Notes: generated by a model not told the origin, from the sequence alone. Positions 17,019 through 26,971 are shown, numbered from the stretch's first letter. The stretch: DNA of 64,000 nt from Ruegeria lacuscaerulensis ITI-1157 (GCA_000161775.1 GG704596.1:1759593-1823592); one strand, 5' to 3'. Numbers and translations: made by a program.

Positions 17019-17798
17019 TCAACCGAGTTCTTCGATCGCCACCGCAAGCCTCTGCAGATCGGCCGCATAGAAACCGGCGGCGTTCAGACAATTCGTGTCC
17101 AGCAGCCGCAGCCCGCCGGGTGTGCGGCAGATATCCATGACATAGGCATCGGCATAGCCCGGGTTCGCGGCAACCATCTGTTGGGCGAATGCCAAGGCGT
17201 CGTCATCGATTTCGGGGCGATACACGACCCTTGAGCCGTCCTTGTACAGCGAATAGGTCACGACCACTTCGCGCACCACCCTGATCCGCCACTCCGAATG
17301 GATCCGGGCGGGTTCGGTCAGCATGATTTCGGTATCGTGGCGCAGCGATCCAGAGGGAACCTCGTCTGCATCCATTGCAAGAACCTTGCCGGCCAATTCA
17401 AGTATCTCTTTGGCGGACCTGACGCGCCCGGGTTCTTCCTTGCTGTCGTCGACTGGTCGCAGAAACCAGGACTTGCCGTCGTCCTTCAACCCTGACGGAA
17501 TGTCCTGAACTTTCAGAAACAGAGCCTCTGGGCCGTTCACAAGATGCGGATGCCACGCTTTTTGGCTTACAAAGGGGGCCAACTTGAAAACACCCGGCTT
17601 GTATCCCCGCGCCGCAGCGAAGCGCCACAAAGTGTAGGAGCCGAAAAACACGACTCGATCCGGGTCGTGGACGACAGGCTCCGGGATCAACTCGCCCACA
17701 AACGGCACTACCTTGTGCCACGAATAATGCAGGCCGAGCCGGTCAAGCGCGTCGGCAAGCTTTTGAGTGTCTTCGAATTCCTGAAGAATCCATTGCAT
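17019..17798 (-). CDS. ATP-grasp domain protein, R2K-type, function unknown
   Basis: 259 residues. The C-terminal half has ATP-grasp features: a Lys in GKSWFLRPVDD, a basic/acidic strand EWRIRVVREVVVTYSLYKDG, and the metal-binding carboxylate and Asn pair in LRLLDTNCLNAAGFY. The N-terminal half (YSWHKVVPFVGEL, RVVFFGSYTLWRFA) resembles R2K-family ATP-grasp proteins, which are often found in phage or conflict contexts and probably ligate an amino acid to a protein or peptide. It stands alone between two gene runs. Base composition is visibly less GC-rich than its neighbours, consistent with transfer. No partner substrate is evident. Confidence 0.65.
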   Translation of the reverse strand: MQWILQEFEDTQKLADALDRLGLHYSWHKVVPFVGELIPEPVVHDPDRVVFFGSYTLWRFAAARGYKPGVFKLAPFVSQKAWHPHLVNGPEALFLKVQDIPSGLKDDGKSWFLRPVDDSKEEPGRVRSAKEILELAGKVLAMDADEVPSGSLRHDTEIMLTEPARIHSEWRIRVVREVVVTYSLYKDGSRVVYRPEIDDDALAFAQQMVAANPGYADAYVMDICRTPGGLRLLDTNCLNAAGFYAADLQRLAVAIEELG

Positions 17799-17893
17799 GC
17801 CAAATTGCCCTGGCAGCCCGTAAGTCTCAGGGAATCAAGGACAAAAACCTTAGCTGCAGTCAACCATTGGTTTTCGGTCTGGCAAATTCAGGG

Positions 17894-18517
17894 TCACTGG
17901 CGCGGCGGGCGAGCCTTGTAGACCGGCAATTGCCAGCCAAACAGCAGCGATCCGGCCCGCAGCGCCCAGCAGGACAGCGCGCACAGGCCCAGCGCCGGCA
18001 GTGTCTCCAGCCCCAGACGGGTGGCCACCACGGCCACCAGCGCCCCTGTGAAAGCGCACGAGACATAAAGCTCGCCCTGTTTGAGCACCAGCGGCACCTC
18101 GTTGCAGACCACGTCGCGCATCAACCCGCCCAGGCAACCGGTGGTCACTCCCATCAGCACCACGATCACGCCCGACTGACCCAGCGCCAGCGCCGCGCCC
18201 GTTCCCGCGGCCACGGCGATCGACAGCGCGAAACTGTCCAGCCAGACCAGCCAGTTGTAGCGGCTTTCGACCAGATGCGCGGTGAAGAACACGACCACCG
18301 CCGCCGCCACCGCGATCAGGATATAGTCAGGTTGGCCCACCCAGAAGACCGGGTGCCGATCCAGCAGCAGATCACGCACCGTGCCACCGCCCACCGCCGT
18401 CAGACAGGCGATGAAGGCAAATCCCACAAGATCCAGCTGCGCCCGGCTGGCCACCAGAGCCCCGGTCAGCGCAAAGACCAGAACCGAGGCATAGTCCAGC
18501 AGGGCCAGACCGCTCAT
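17894..18517 (-). CDS. UPF0126/TRIC-type membrane protein
   Basis: 207 residues, about seven hydrophobic helices in two internally repeated halves, each carrying the family glycine/arginine block ([18 protein letters not shown] and [19 protein letters not shown]). Bacterial homologues form trimeric cation channels related to TRIC. The physiological ion is unknown here. The ATG at 18517 overlaps the rnhA stop by 4 bases. Last gene of the ispH cluster. Confidence 0.82.
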   Translation of the reverse strand: MSGLALLDYASVLVFALTGALVASRAQLDLVGFAFIACLTAVGGGTVRDLLLDRHPVFWVGQPDYILIAVAAAVVVFFTAHLVESRYNWLVWLDSFALSIAVAAGTGAALALGQSGVIVVLMGVTTGCLGGLMRDVVCNEVPLVLKQGELYVSCAFTGALVAVVATRLGLETLPALGLCALSCWALRAGSLLFGWQLPVYKARPPRQ

Positions 18518-18981
18518 GTGCGGGCCTTTTTCGGCTTGAACGGGGCCATGCCCGCGCGCGCCAGTTCGTCGGCGCGTTCGTTTTCGGGGTGGCCGGCATG
18601 GCCCTTGACCCATTCCCAGGTCACGTCATGGCGCTGTTGGGCTTCGTCCAGCCGCTGCCACAGGTCCACGTTCTTGACGGGTTTCCTGCTTGCGGTCTTC
18701 CAGCCGTTGCGCTTCCACCCGTGAATCCAGCCGGTCACCCCGTTTTTTACATAGGCGCTGTCGGTCACGATGGTGATTTTCGAGGGCCGCTCCAATGCCT
18801 CGAGCGCGCTGATCGCGGCCAGAAGCTCCATCCGGTTGTTGGTGGTCTCGGCCTCGCCGCCGTTCAACTCGCGCTCTTTCAGGACGGTTTCTCCATCCAC
18901 CGCCCGCAGCAGCACGCCCCAGCCCCCCGGGCCGGGATTGCCCGAGCAGGCACCGTCGGTATAGGCAAACAGATCAGGCAT
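18514..18981 (-). CDS. rnhA: Ribonuclease HI
   Basis: 155 residues. It degrades the RNA strand of RNA-DNA hybrids, including R-loops and lagging-strand primers. The four acidic residues of RNase HI are visible: Asp in [17 protein letters not shown], Glu in NNRMELLAA, Asp in [11 protein letters not shown], and the C-terminal Asp in ERADELAR, plus the basic protrusion GWKRNGWKT. Start chosen at ATG 18981, because the longer reading adds out-of-family sequence. It overlaps the upstream methyltransferase gene by 8 bases and the downstream UPF0126 gene by 4. Confidence 0.95.
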   Translation of the reverse strand: MPDLFAYTDGACSGNPGPGGWGVLLRAVDGETVLKERELNGGEAETTNNRMELLAAISALEALERPSKITIVTDSAYVKNGVTGWIHGWKRNGWKTASRKPVKNVDLWQRLDEAQQRHDVTWEWVKGHAGHPENERADELARAGMAPFKPKKART

Positions 18982-19558
18982 GGGCCAGCACCAGAATGAA
19001 ACCGTCATACGATCCGGACAGCCCCTTTCCCATACCGGTGGTGACACGGTCAATGACGAACCCGGCCTCGATCAATGCGGTCTCGATCTCGGGGCGCGTG
19101 AAATAGGTGTAGTAGCGGTCCAGTTCGTCGCGATGCTCTCCGGTGCCCAGTTTCAGGCCCAGAAAGAACACGCCGCCCGGCTTCAGGGCCCGGTGGATGG
19201 CGGCCAGGTGTCGCGGGAAATCTGCGCGCGGGGCGTGCAGCAGGGAAAAGCTGGCATAGACCCCATCATATTCGGCCGTTTCGGTCACGTCGTCGAACGT
19301 GCCCAGATGCGCGTCCACGCCATTTGCGCGGGCGTGTTCGACAAAGGCCGGTGTGGCGTCCAGCGCCCGAACCCGCAGCCCCTGGCGCAGAAAGAAACCG
19401 CTGTCCGAACCCGGGCCCGACCCCAGATCCAGCACCAGCCCGTCGCCGACCGCCTGCGCGAATGCTGCGCGCGCCTCGATCTGTTCGGGCGGCAGCGGCA
19501 CTGCCAGATAGTCGTCCACACGGGTTGTGTAGGCGTCGATGGTTCGTCGGTCGCTCAC
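18974..19558 (-). CDS. SAM-dependent methyltransferase, class I
   Basis: 194 residues. Motif I ([16 protein letters not shown]) binds SAM. The acidic residue after strand 2 ([11 protein letters not shown]), motif II ([13 protein letters not shown]) and motif III ([14 protein letters not shown]) follow in order. The substrate is unknown. I place the start at GTG 19558, whose GTGA overlaps the stop of the DUF3429 gene. A much longer reading running back to 20047 is only the antisense-like second frame of that gene. In the ispH cluster. Confidence 0.82.
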   Translation of the reverse strand: MSDRRTIDAYTTRVDDYLAVPLPPEQIEARAAFAQAVGDGLVLDLGSGPGSDSGFFLRQGLRVRALDATPAFVEHARANGVDAHLGTFDDVTETAEYDGVYASFSLLHAPRADFPRHLAAIHRALKPGGVFFLGLKLGTGEHRDELDRYYTYFTRPEIETALIEAGFVIDRVTTGMGKGLSGSYDGFILVLAHA

Positions 19559-20007
19559 AGGACTACTCCAACGGCCAGGCAGACCAGAACGACGGCGCTC
19601 AGCAATAGCCGCAGTTTCATCCACCAGCGCGGGGTCAGGCCCCAGGACCAGAACAGCGCGTCCAGCACCAGCAGCCCGGCAAAGCCGATCATCAGGTTGG
19701 TGCCCGCGTCGACCGGCCCGCCGCCAGTGGTAAAGAACGCCCACAGCGCCGGCAGGACCGACAGCCCATAGCACAGCGCCGCCCGGCTGCCCGAGGTCTT
19801 GGTGGCAAAGCCCCACAGAACGCCGGACATGAAGCTGAGGATCACAGCGCCATAGAACAGCTGCACATAGGGCCCCACGAACCGGGGACCCAGCGCGCGG
19901 CTGCCCCAGTCGTTCAGGTCTCCGCTCAGGTAGGTCAGCGCCCCCCAGACAAAGGGGATCAGACCGGCCAGGCCCAGAACCAATGGTGCGCGGGGGATGC
20001 CGCTCAT
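19555..20007 (-). CDS. DUF3429 membrane protein
   Basis: 150 residues with about five hydrophobic helices and the family's short N-terminal block ([35 protein letters not shown]). Function unknown. Overlaps ispH at its 5' end by 4 bases (ATGA) and the methyltransferase at its 3' end by 4 bases, so it is translated from the same message. Confidence 0.8.
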   Translation of the reverse strand: MSGIPRAPLVLGLAGLIPFVWGALTYLSGDLNDWGSRALGPRFVGPYVQLFYGAVILSFMSGVLWGFATKTSGSRAALCYGLSVLPALWAFFTTGGGPVDAGTNLMIGFAGLLVLDALFWSWGLTPRWWMKLRLLLSAVVLVCLAVGVVL

Positions 20008-20954
20008 GCGGGCACGCGCAGAATGCGGGGCACCTTGAACTCGACATTCTCGGTGGCGGTTTCGACGGTTTCGACGGTCACGTCATAGCGGTCGCGGAAC
20101 GCATCGATCACCTCGTTCACCAGAACTTCGGGGGCCGAGGCGCCGGCGGTGATGGCGATGCTGGAAATCCCCTCGAGCGCGCGCCAGTCGATGTCGGTGG
20201 CGCGCTGCACCAGCTGGGCATAGGTGCAGCCCGCCTTGGACGCCACCTCAACCAGGCGGCGCGAGTTCGAGGAGTTGGGCGCACCTACCACCAGCAGCGC
20301 ATCCGACTTGGGTGCGACGGTCTTCACCGCCTCCTGGCGGTTGGTGGTGGCATAGCAGATGTCTTCCTTGTGCGGGCCGACGATGGCCGGGAACCGGTCC
20401 TGCAGCGCGGCCACGATGTCGCGCGTGTCGTCCACCGACAATGTGGTCTGGGTGACGAAGGCAAGTTTTTCGGGGTCGCGGACCTGCACCTTGGCCACGT
20501 CGTCAACCGTTTCCACCAGCAAAACCTCGCCCTCGGGCAGCTGGCCCATGGTGCCGACGGTTTCGGGGTGGCCCTTGTGCCCGATCATGATCATCTGCAA
20601 CCCGGCCTCGGCGTGGCGCTGGGCCTCGATATGGACCTTGGACACCAGCGGGCAGGTGGCGTCGACATAGATCATCTCGCGCGCGGCTGCGGCGGCGGGC
20701 ACCGATTTGGGCACGCCGTGGGCGGAAAAGATCACCGGCCGGTCATCGGGGCATTCGTCCAGCTCTTCGACAAATACGGCACCCTTGGCGCGCAGCCCGT
20801 CCACGACGAACTTGTTGTGCACGATCTCGTGCCGCACATAGACCGGGGCGCCCCATTTCTGCAGGGCCATTTCCACGATCTTGATCGCGCGGTCCACACC
20901 GGCGCAGAACCCGCGCGGGGCGGCCAGATACAGGGTCAGGGGGGGCTTGGTCAT
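20004..20954 (-). CDS. ispH: 4-Hydroxy-3-methylbut-2-enyl diphosphate reductase
   Basis: 316 residues. Last step of the MEP isoprenoid pathway, giving IPP and DMAPP, using a [4Fe-4S] cluster. The three cluster cysteines are present: Cys17 in [13 protein letters not shown], one in [12 protein letters not shown], and one in [11 protein letters not shown]. The active-site Glu ([13 protein letters not shown] region) and the SSNSRRL substrate loop are also present. First gene of an overlapping five-gene cluster (ispH, DUF3429, methyltransferase, rnhA, UPF0126). The ribosome site is in AAGGAGAC upstream of the ATG. Confidence 0.95.
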   Translation of the reverse strand: MTKPPLTLYLAAPRGFCAGVDRAIKIVEMALQKWGAPVYVRHEIVHNKFVVDGLRAKGAVFVEELDECPDDRPVIFSAHGVPKSVPAAAAAREMIYVDATCPLVSKVHIEAQRHAEAGLQMIMIGHKGHPETVGTMGQLPEGEVLLVETVDDVAKVQVRDPEKLAFVTQTTLSVDDTRDIVAALQDRFPAIVGPHKEDICYATTNRQEAVKTVAPKSDALLVVGAPNSSNSRRLVEVASKAGCTYAQLVQRATDIDWRALEGISSIAITAGASAPEVLVNEVIDAFRDRYDVTVETVETATENVEFKVPRILRVPA

Positions 20955-21080
20955 GCGTCTGTCTCCTTGACAGGGACAGGTAAGGCTTTTCCGCCGGTTG
21001 GTCTAGTCAGGACCGATGTCATTTCACTGACACAAACACGTGCCAAGTTGCCGGTGTTTGAGCACAGGTTCTTCATTTAA

Positions 21081-21115
21081 GACGCGCGGCCGAGGCATCC
21101 TGTCCCGGCCGCGTC
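21081..21115 (-). terminator. GC-rich hairpin downstream of the NYN gene
   Basis: Near-complementary arms of 10-12 bases (GACGCGGCCG and CGGCCGCGCGTC on the minus strand) around a 13-base loop, followed on the minus strand by TTAAATGAAG. The tail is only moderately T-rich, so termination strength is uncertain. Confidence 0.4.
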
Positions 21116-21146
21116 ATTGATCCGCAGGTGTTGGCCGTAGGAGACG

Positions 21147-21719
21147 TTACTTCCCGGCCACCGCTATATTGCGCGGCTCGTCCGATGCCTCGCGCGGCGG
21201 GCGCCCGATCACGTCGCGCAGATCGTCCAGTTCGATGAAATTGTCGGCCTGTCGACGCAGCTCGTCCGAGATCATCGGCGGCTGGCTGCGGATGGTCGAA
21301 ACCACCGACACGCGCACGCCTTGGCGTTGAAGGCTGGCGATCAGCGGGCGGAAATCCCCATCGCCCGAGAACAGCACGATATGATCCACCCGCGGTGCCA
21401 GCTCCATGGCATCGACGGTCAGCTCGATATCCATGTTGCCCTTGACCTTCCGGCGCCCCATGCTGTCGGTGTATTCCTTGGCCGGCTTGGTCACCATGGT
21501 GAAACCGTTGTAGTTCAGCCAGTCGACCAGGGGGCGGATCGGCGAATATTCGTCGTTTTCCAGCAGCGCGGTGTAATAAAACGCCCTCAGAAGCTTGCCG
21601 CGACGCATGAATTCCTGACGCAGCAATTTGTAGTCTATATCAAATCCCAGGGCTTTCGCGGCGGCATATAGATTCGAGCCGTCGATGAACAGCGCCAGCC
21701 GTTCGTCCTTGTAAAACAT
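21147..21719 (-). CDS. NYN domain protein (LabA/DUF88), predicted ribonuclease
   Basis: 190 residues, PIN-like NYN fold. The catalytic acidic residues are in the expected places: Asp13 in LFIDGSN, acidic residues in GNMDIELTVDAME, and the FSGDGDFRPLI block. These proteins are thought to be metal-dependent RNases. A Pro-rich C-terminal tail (GRPPREASDEPRN) follows the domain. It is a single-gene unit divergent from folK. No regulator is adjacent. Confidence 0.82.
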   Translation of the reverse strand: MFYKDERLALFIDGSNLYAAAKALGFDIDYKLLRQEFMRRGKLLRAFYYTALLENDEYSPIRPLVDWLNYNGFTMVTKPAKEYTDSMGRRKVKGNMDIELTVDAMELAPRVDHIVLFSGDGDFRPLIASLQRQGVRVSVVSTIRSQPPMISDELRRQADNFIELDDLRDVIGRPPREASDEPRNIAVAGK

Positions 21720-21855
21720 AAAATTGTCCTTCCGGTATTGCCCAACGCGCGGTGGTGTAAGTGAGTGAGTGACGAGAAATCACGCGCCGGTAGCTTCAAA
21801 ATAAGAGATTCCGCATGTATCGCAAGAGCGCTCAGGTCTGAACATAGGGTTATTT

Positions 21856-22434
21856 ATGGCCAATTCCACGTCAAAAGCGGTCATCGCGCTGGGCGCGAAT
21901 CTCAAACTGAGATCAGATGAGCCCAAGGTGACACTTCGCAGAGCTCTCGACGCGATGAGTGACGCGGGCTTGGTGATTCGTTCCGTCAGCCGGTTCTTTT
22001 CGACCCCGTGTTTTCCGGCGGGCGCCGGACCGGACTATGTCAATGCCGCCACACTGGTCGAAACCGAGGCGACCCCGCAGGAAGTTCTGGCCCTTCTGCA
22101 CCGGATCGAGGCCGATTTCGGCCGCGCCCGCCAGCAACGCTGGGGGATGCGCACACTTGACCTGGATCTTGTCTGCTGGGGCGATCGCGTGCTGCCCGAT
22201 GCGGCCGGGTTCGACCATTGGCTGAACCTGCCGCCCGACCGGCAGCAAGAGGCGGCTCCCGAGCAGTTGATCCTGCCGCATCCACGCCTGCAGGACCGCG
22301 CCTTTGTGCTGGTTCCGATGGCGGACGTGGCGCCGGGCTGGCGGCACCCGGTGCTGGGACTGACGGTCGCTGAGATGATCGAGCGCCTACCGGCGGAAGA
22401 CGTCGCCGCGGTCACGCCGCTGGATGCCGGTTGA
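21856..22434 (+). CDS. folK: 2-Amino-4-hydroxy-6-hydroxymethyldihydropteridine pyrophosphokinase
   Basis: 192 residues. HPPK of folate synthesis, transferring pyrophosphate from ATP to the pterin. Family blocks: ALGANL at the N-terminus, SRFFSTPCFPAGAGPDYVNAA, and the Mg-binding signature RWGMRTLDLDLVCWG. It carries a longer middle insertion than E. coli FolK, a variation seen in this group. It precedes rpoZ on the same strand, though rpoZ has its own promoter-like sequence. Confidence 0.92.
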   Translation: MANSTSKAVIALGANLKLRSDEPKVTLRRALDAMSDAGLVIRSVSRFFSTPCFPAGAGPDYVNAATLVETEATPQEVLALLHRIEADFGRARQQRWGMRTLDLDLVCWGDRVLPDAAGFDHWLNLPPDRQQEAAPEQLILPHPRLQDRAFVLVPMADVAPGWRHPVLGLTVAEMIERLPAEDVAAVTPLDAG

Positions 22435-22451
22435 AAAAGGGCATTTCCCGC

Positions 22452-22480
22452 TTGTCAAGGCGGGGATTCGCGCTTAGATA
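22452..22480 (+). promoter_or_regulatory. Housekeeping promoter for rpoZ
   Basis: TTGTCA and TAGATA separated by 17 bases, placing a start near 22487, about 34 bases ahead of the rpoZ ATG. Good spacing and composition for a sigma-70-type promoter. Confidence 0.5.
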
Positions 22481-22520
22481 AGCGTCTTCCTGACATGGAT
22501 TCATTAGTGGAGAGCGCCTC

Positions 22521-22874
22521 ATGGCCCGCGTGACGGTCGAAGATTGCGTAGACAAGGTTCCGAACCGGTTCGAACTGGTGATGCTTGCCGCCCACCGCGC
22601 GCGCGAGATTTCCGCCGGCGCGCCGATCACCGTCGACCGCGACAACGACAAGAACCCGGTCGTGGCCCTGCGTGAGATCGCCGAGGAAACCCAGACCGCC
22701 GACGAGCTGCGCGAGCGCCTGATCGAGGCCAACCAGACCCAGATCGAGGTGGACGAGCCCGAAGAGGATCAGATGGCCCTGCTGATGGGTGCCGAATCGG
22801 ACAAGCCCGCAGATGACGACATGTCGGAAGAAAAACTCCTGCGCGCCCTGATGGAGGCTCAGGGCCAGGGGTAA
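22521..22874 (+). CDS. rpoZ: RNA polymerase omega subunit
   Basis: 117 residues. The N-terminal two thirds match omega ([40 protein letters not shown]), which helps assemble the beta' subunit. The acidic C-terminal tail is longer than in enterobacteria, as is usual in alphaproteobacteria. It lies 26 bases ahead of rsh, the common rpoZ-spoT order, which matters because omega forms part of a ppGpp site on polymerase in some bacteria. Confidence 0.95.
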   Translation: MARVTVEDCVDKVPNRFELVMLAAHRAREISAGAPITVDRDNDKNPVVALREIAEETQTADELRERLIEANQTQIEVDEPEEDQMALLMGAESDKPADDDMSEEKLLRALMEAQGQG

Positions 22875-22900
22875 GCCCTGAACATGAAGGTGCGGACCGG

Positions 22901-25033
22901 ATGATTTCTGCAGAAGACCTGGTTGCGCTGGTCCGCAACTACAACCCCAAGACAAACGCCGATCGCATCACCCGGGCCTACGAGTTCGGCAAGCAGATGC
23001 ATGAAGGGCAGTTCCGGCACTCGGGCGAGCCCTATTTTTCGCATCCCGTCGCGGTTGCCGCCATCCTGACCGAACAGCGTCTGGACGATGCGACCATCAT
23101 AACCGCGCTGCTGCACGACACGATCGAGGACACCAAAGCCAGCTATTCCAAGATCGCCGAACTGTTCGGTGACGAGGTGGCGATGCTGGTCGACGGCGTC
23201 ACCAAGCTGACCAATCTTCAGCTTTCCAGCCGCGAAACCAAGCAGGCCGAGAATTTTCGCAAGCTGTTCATGGCCATGTCCAAGGACCTGCGGGTGATCC
23301 TGGTCAAGCTGGCCGACCGTTTGCACAACATGCGCACGATCAAGGCGATGCGCCCTGAAAAGCAGGTGCAGAAAGCGCGCGAGACGATGGACATCTACGC
23401 GCCGCTGGCCGGCCGGATGGGCATGCAGTGGATGCGTGAAGAGCTTGAGGATCTGGCCTTCCGTGTCCTCAACCCCGAAGGCCGCCAGTCGATCATCCGC
23501 CGTTTCATCACTTTGCAGCGTGAAACGGGCGATGTGATCCACCGCATCACCGGCGACATGCGGCACGAGCTGGAAAAGGCCGGCATCGAGGCCGAGGTGT
23601 TCGGCCGCGCCAAGAAGCCCTATTCGATCTGGCGCAAGATGCAGGAAAAGGATCAGGGGTTCTCGCGCCTGTCCGACATTTACGGTTTCCGCATCATCAC
23701 CCAGTCCGAGGAAGATTGCTATCGCGCGCTGGGCGCCATCCACCAACGTTGGCGCGCGGTGCCGGGGCGGTTCAAGGACTACATCAGCCAGCCCAAGTCG
23801 AACGGTTACCGCTCGATCCACACCACGGTTTCGGGGCGCGACGGCAAGCGGGTCGAGGTGCAGATCCGCACCCGCCAGATGCATGATGTCGCCGAATCCG
23901 GCGTGGCGGCGCATTGGTCATATCGGGACGGCGTGCGCACCGAAAACCCCTTTGCCGTGGACCCGGCCAAGTGGATCGCCAGCCTGACCGAGCAGTTCAA
24001 TTCCGAGGATGACCACGAAGACTTTCTCGAAGCGGTCAAGCTCGAGATGTATTCCGACCAGGTGTTCTGTTTCACCCCCAAGGGGGACGTGGTCAAGCTG
24101 CCGCGCGGGGCGACGCCGATCGATTTCGCCTATGCGATCCACACCCGCATCGGCCATGCCTGCGTGGGGGCCAAGGTCGACGGCATCCGGGTGCCGCTGT
24201 GGACCCGGCTCAAGAACGGGCAATCGGTCGACATCATCACCGCCGACGGCCAGACCCCGCAGGTGACCTGGCTTGAGATCGCCGTGACCGGCAAGGCCCG
24301 CACCGCCATCCGCCGCGCTCTGCGCGAAGTCGACCGCGAAAGGTTCATCAAGCTGGGCCGCGAACTGGTGCGCGCAGGGTTCGAGCATGTGGGCCGCAAA
24401 GCCACCGACAAGGCGCTGGAGACCGCCGCCAAGCAGCTGCGGATCAAGGACAGTGACGAGTTGCTGGCCCGCGTCGGCAGCGCCGAACTCACGGCCCATG
24501 ACGTGGTCGCCGTGGTCTATCCCGAGCTGGCCAAGGACGAGGGCGAGGCGATTCCCCTGCGCCGCGCGGTGATCGGCCTTGAGCCGGGCCAAAGCTTCGA
24601 ACGCGCGCCCTGCTGCCAGCCGCTTCCGGGGGAACGGATCGTGGGCATCACCTCGCGCGGGAAGGGTGTGGTGGTACACGCCATCGACTGCGACCGCCTG
24701 ACCGAGTTCGAGGACCAGCCCCAGCGCTGGGTGGATCTGCATTGGCATTCGGGTACGCACCCGGCGGCCTATGGCGCCACGCTGGATCTGACCATCGGCA
24801 ATGACGCCGGTGTACTGGGGCGTATTTGCACATTGATCGGCGAGAAAAAGGCCAATATTTCGAACTTGGAATTCGTGGACCGCAAACCGGATTTTTACCG
24901 CCTTCTGCTCAGCGTCGAGGTGCGCGACCTGCAACAGCTGCATTCGCTGATGCTGATGCTCGAGGCCGAAAGCGATGTCGCGGCGGTGGAACGGTATCGA
25001 AACACGCGGGACGCTGCGGTCGCAGCAAGCTGA
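22901..25033 (+). CDS. rsh: Bifunctional (p)ppGpp synthetase/hydrolase, RSH family
   Basis: 710 residues in the long RelA/SpoT order. The HD hydrolase domain has the intact metal motif LLHDTIED (about residues 71-78), so degradation should be active. A synthetase domain follows with QPKSNGYRSIHTTV, then TGS (FCFTPKGDVVKLPRGATPIDF), a linker region and a C-terminal ACT domain (NDAGVLGRICTLIGEKKANISN). As the only RSH in the window it is probably the main stringent-response enzyme. Start at ATG 22901 with AAGGTG upstream. It sits in the rpoZ-rsh-pdxJ-acpS-lepB-rnc-era run. Confidence 0.95.
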   Translation: MISAEDLVALVRNYNPKTNADRITRAYEFGKQMHEGQFRHSGEPYFSHPVAVAAILTEQRLDDATIITALLHDTIEDTKASYSKIAELFGDEVAMLVDGVTKLTNLQLSSRETKQAENFRKLFMAMSKDLRVILVKLADRLHNMRTIKAMRPEKQVQKARETMDIYAPLAGRMGMQWMREELEDLAFRVLNPEGRQSIIRRFITLQRETGDVIHRITGDMRHELEKAGIEAEVFGRAKKPYSIWRKMQEKDQGFSRLSDIYGFRIITQSEEDCYRALGAIHQRWRAVPGRFKDYISQPKSNGYRSIHTTVSGRDGKRVEVQIRTRQMHDVAESGVAAHWSYRDGVRTENPFAVDPAKWIASLTEQFNSEDDHEDFLEAVKLEMYSDQVFCFTPKGDVVKLPRGATPIDFAYAIHTRIGHACVGAKVDGIRVPLWTRLKNGQSVDIITADGQTPQVTWLEIAVTGKARTAIRRALREVDRERFIKLGRELVRAGFEHVGRKATDKALETAAKQLRIKDSDELLARVGSAELTAHDVVAVVYPELAKDEGEAIPLRRAVIGLEPGQSFERAPCCQPLPGERIVGITSRGKGVVVHAIDCDRLTEFEDQPQRWVDLHWHSGTHPAAYGATLDLTIGNDAGVLGRICTLIGEKKANISNLEFVDRKPDFYRLLLSVEVRDLQQLHSLMLMLEAESDVAAVERYRNTRDAAVAAS

Positions 25034-25049
25034 GAGGGGACGAGCAGGA

Positions 25050-25748
25050 GTGGTTTTCAAGCGCCGTGATCGCCGCTCAGCTCTTCAGGCCGCCTCGGAG
25101 TTCGTGTATCCGCGCGGCGGTTGGACCCGGGCCTTTCACTATGTCAAACATCGCGTCCGGCGACTGCCCGATACGCCCGAGCGCATTGCGCGCGGCATCG
25201 GCGCGGGCGTCTTCGCCTCGTTTACGCCGTTCTACGGGTTGCATTTCGTCGTGGCAGCGGTGCTGGCCCGGCTGATCAACGGCAACATCCTGGCGGCGCT
25301 CAGCGGCACGTTCTTCGGCAACCCGCTGACCTATGTGCCGATCGGGGTGATCTGCCTGCAGACCGGGCATTTCCTGCTGGGCACGAAATATGATGAGGGC
25401 GACACCCAGGGGCTGATGGGCAAATTCGCCGACGCGCTGCGCGATCTCAAGGACAACTTCCTTGCCCTCTTCACCGACCGCGTTGCCGACTGGCATGGCT
25501 TGGCGCAGTTCTATGACGATGTGTTCTACCCTTACATGATCGGCGGCATCATCCCGGGCATCGTGGCCGGGGTGATATGCGGCTATCTCAGCCTGCCCCT
25601 GATCCGCACCTATCAACAGCGCCGCCGGGCCAGGATCAAGGCCAAGTTCGAGGAAATCAAACGCCGCGCCGAAGCAGCCCCTGCCGTTTCGCAGCCAAAC
25701 CCTCTAGGCTCGGCGCGGGCGACCAAGAAGGATTCGAAAGATGTCTGA
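25050..25748 (+). CDS. DUF2062 membrane protein
   Basis: 232 residues. A basic N-terminus precedes the DUF2062 core ([38 protein letters not shown]) with three or four hydrophobic helices and a positively charged C-terminal tail ([16 protein letters not shown]). Function unknown. A GTG start at 25050 with AGGGGA upstream is more plausible than the ATG at 24975 inside rsh, because the intervening frame is antisense-like. The last 8 bases overlap pdxJ. Confidence 0.78.
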   Translation: MVFKRRDRRSALQAASEFVYPRGGWTRAFHYVKHRVRRLPDTPERIARGIGAGVFASFTPFYGLHFVVAAVLARLINGNILAALSGTFFGNPLTYVPIGVICLQTGHFLLGTKYDEGDTQGLMGKFADALRDLKDNFLALFTDRVADWHGLAQFYDDVFYPYMIGGIIPGIVAGVICGYLSLPLIRTYQQRRRARIKAKFEEIKRRAEAAPAVSQPNPLGSARATKKDSKDV

Positions 25749-26487
25749 CACTCACCTGCGTCTGGGCGTGAATATCGACCACGTGGCCACGGTGCGCAAC
25801 GCGCGCGGCGGGGCTTATCCCGACCCGCTGCGCGCGGCCAAACTGGCCGAAGAGGCCGGCGCCGATGGCATCACCGCGCATCTGCGCGAAGACCGCCGCC
25901 ACATTTCCGACGCTGACATCGAAGGCCTGATGCAGGTACTGTCTGTGCCGCTGAACTTTGAAATGGCCGCCACCCCCGAGATGCAGGCGATTGCCCTGCG
26001 CCACAAGCCCCACGCTGTCTGTCTCGTGCCCGAAAAGCGCGAGGAGCGCACCACCGAGGGTGGGCTGGAAGTCGCGCGCGAGGAAAACCGCCTGGCCCAT
26101 TTCATCGCGCCGCTGCGTGACGCGGGCTGCCGCGTGTCGATCTTCATCGCTGCCGACCGCAAGCAGATCGAGGCCGCCCACCGCATCGGCGCGCAGGTGA
26201 TCGAGCTGCACACCGGCGCCTATTGCGACGCCCATGCCGAGGGCCGGATGGATGACGCGCAACGCGAACTGGAGGCGCTGCGCGAGATGTCCGCCTTTGC
26301 GCATTCGCTGGGCCTCGAGGTGCATGCCGGCCACGGCCTGACCTATGACACGGTGCAGCCCGTGGCAGCCTTCCCAGAACTGCGCGAGCTCAACATCGGC
26401 CATTTCCTGATCGGCGAGGCCATCTTCCGCGGTCTGGGTCCGGCGATCCATGAAATGCGCCGCCTGATGGACGAGGCGCGCCGATGA
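25741..26487 (+). CDS. pdxJ: Pyridoxine 5'-phosphate synthase
   Basis: 248-residue TIM-barrel enzyme that condenses 1-deoxyxylulose 5-phosphate with 1-amino-acetone-3-phosphate in the DXP-dependent vitamin B6 route. Hallmarks: [37 protein letters not shown], the phosphate-binding region and GHGLTYD, with the catalytic Glu/His residues kept. Full length. Conserved neighbour of acpS in many proteobacteria. Here an extra membrane-protein gene lies between them. Confidence 0.95.
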   Translation: MSDTHLRLGVNIDHVATVRNARGGAYPDPLRAAKLAEEAGADGITAHLREDRRHISDADIEGLMQVLSVPLNFEMAATPEMQAIALRHKPHAVCLVPEKREERTTEGGLEVAREENRLAHFIAPLRDAGCRVSIFIAADRKQIEAAHRIGAQVIELHTGAYCDAHAEGRMDDAQRELEALREMSAFAHSLGLEVHAGHGLTYDTVQPVAAFPELRELNIGHFLIGEAIFRGLGPAIHEMRRLMDEARR

Positions 26488-26534
26488 CCCGCTGCCTTGA
26501 AGCCTTCTTCTTCTGGGTCTCCCGATGCGCTTGA
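26484..26534 (+). other. 16-codon open frame coupled to the pdxJ stop
   Basis: An ATG overlaps the pdxJ stop (ATGA) and opens a 16-codon frame ([16 protein letters not shown]) that stops 8 bases inside the next gene. The next gene has no obvious ribosome site, so termination of this micro-frame at its start could supply ribosomes by reinitiation. Alternatively it is the leftover start of a gene once coupled to pdxJ. No homology is recognised. Confidence 0.35.
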
Positions 26535-26971
26535 ACATTCCCAGGTTTCTTGTCGTCTTCGTGATCGCCTCGATCGCAGTTCCGGCTGTTTTGTTTGGTG
26601 TTTCGGCGGTGTTTGGAATTGACTTGTCCAGCAGTTCCCTTCCGTTCATCCCCTTTATGGGCGCTGCGACTTTCGAAGGATACCGTCAGGTAGAGACGCA
26701 CCAGACCATGCCGGGCAGAAACGACATGTGGAGTGCCGCACTATGGATGGGCATCGTTGGCATGTTGACCAACCTTGTCATGGCTGGGCTGTTCTTTCTG
26801 GTCGTTCCGGGCATCTCCGACGGATTGGCCGGTATCCCTGTGAACTTCCTGTTGATTGGTTTTACGATCACCTTTGTCGTGGCGTTTCTCATTTCGCGGC
26901 TGTTCCTGTGGGTCGGCGCCCGGTCGGCTTTCAAAGCTATTGATAGGGCAAAGAAAGAGTCGATTTCATGA
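26525..26971 (+). CDS. ABZJ_00895-like small membrane protein
   Basis: 148 residues with four hydrophobic helices ([68 protein letters not shown]). The P-F-M-x-A-A-x-F-E-G segment in the second helix resembles the ABZJ_00895 family of unknown function. Base composition is clearly less GC-rich than pdxJ and acpS on either side, suggesting late insertion into the operon. Its stop overlaps the acpS start by 4 bases. There is no good ribosome site upstream. Confidence 0.6.
   Translation: MRLNIPRFLVVFVIASIAVPAVLFGVSAVFGIDLSSSSLPFIPFMGAATFEGYRQVETHQTMPGRNDMWSAALWMGIVGMLTNLVMAGLFFLVVPGISDGLAGIPVNFLLIGFTITFVVAFLISRLFLWVGARSAFKAIDRAKKESIS

Noticed and set aside
19559..20047. N-terminal extension of the methyltransferase reading frame
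   Set aside because: This stretch is another frame of the DUF3429 gene. The GTGA overlap at 19558 gives a family-length methyltransferase.
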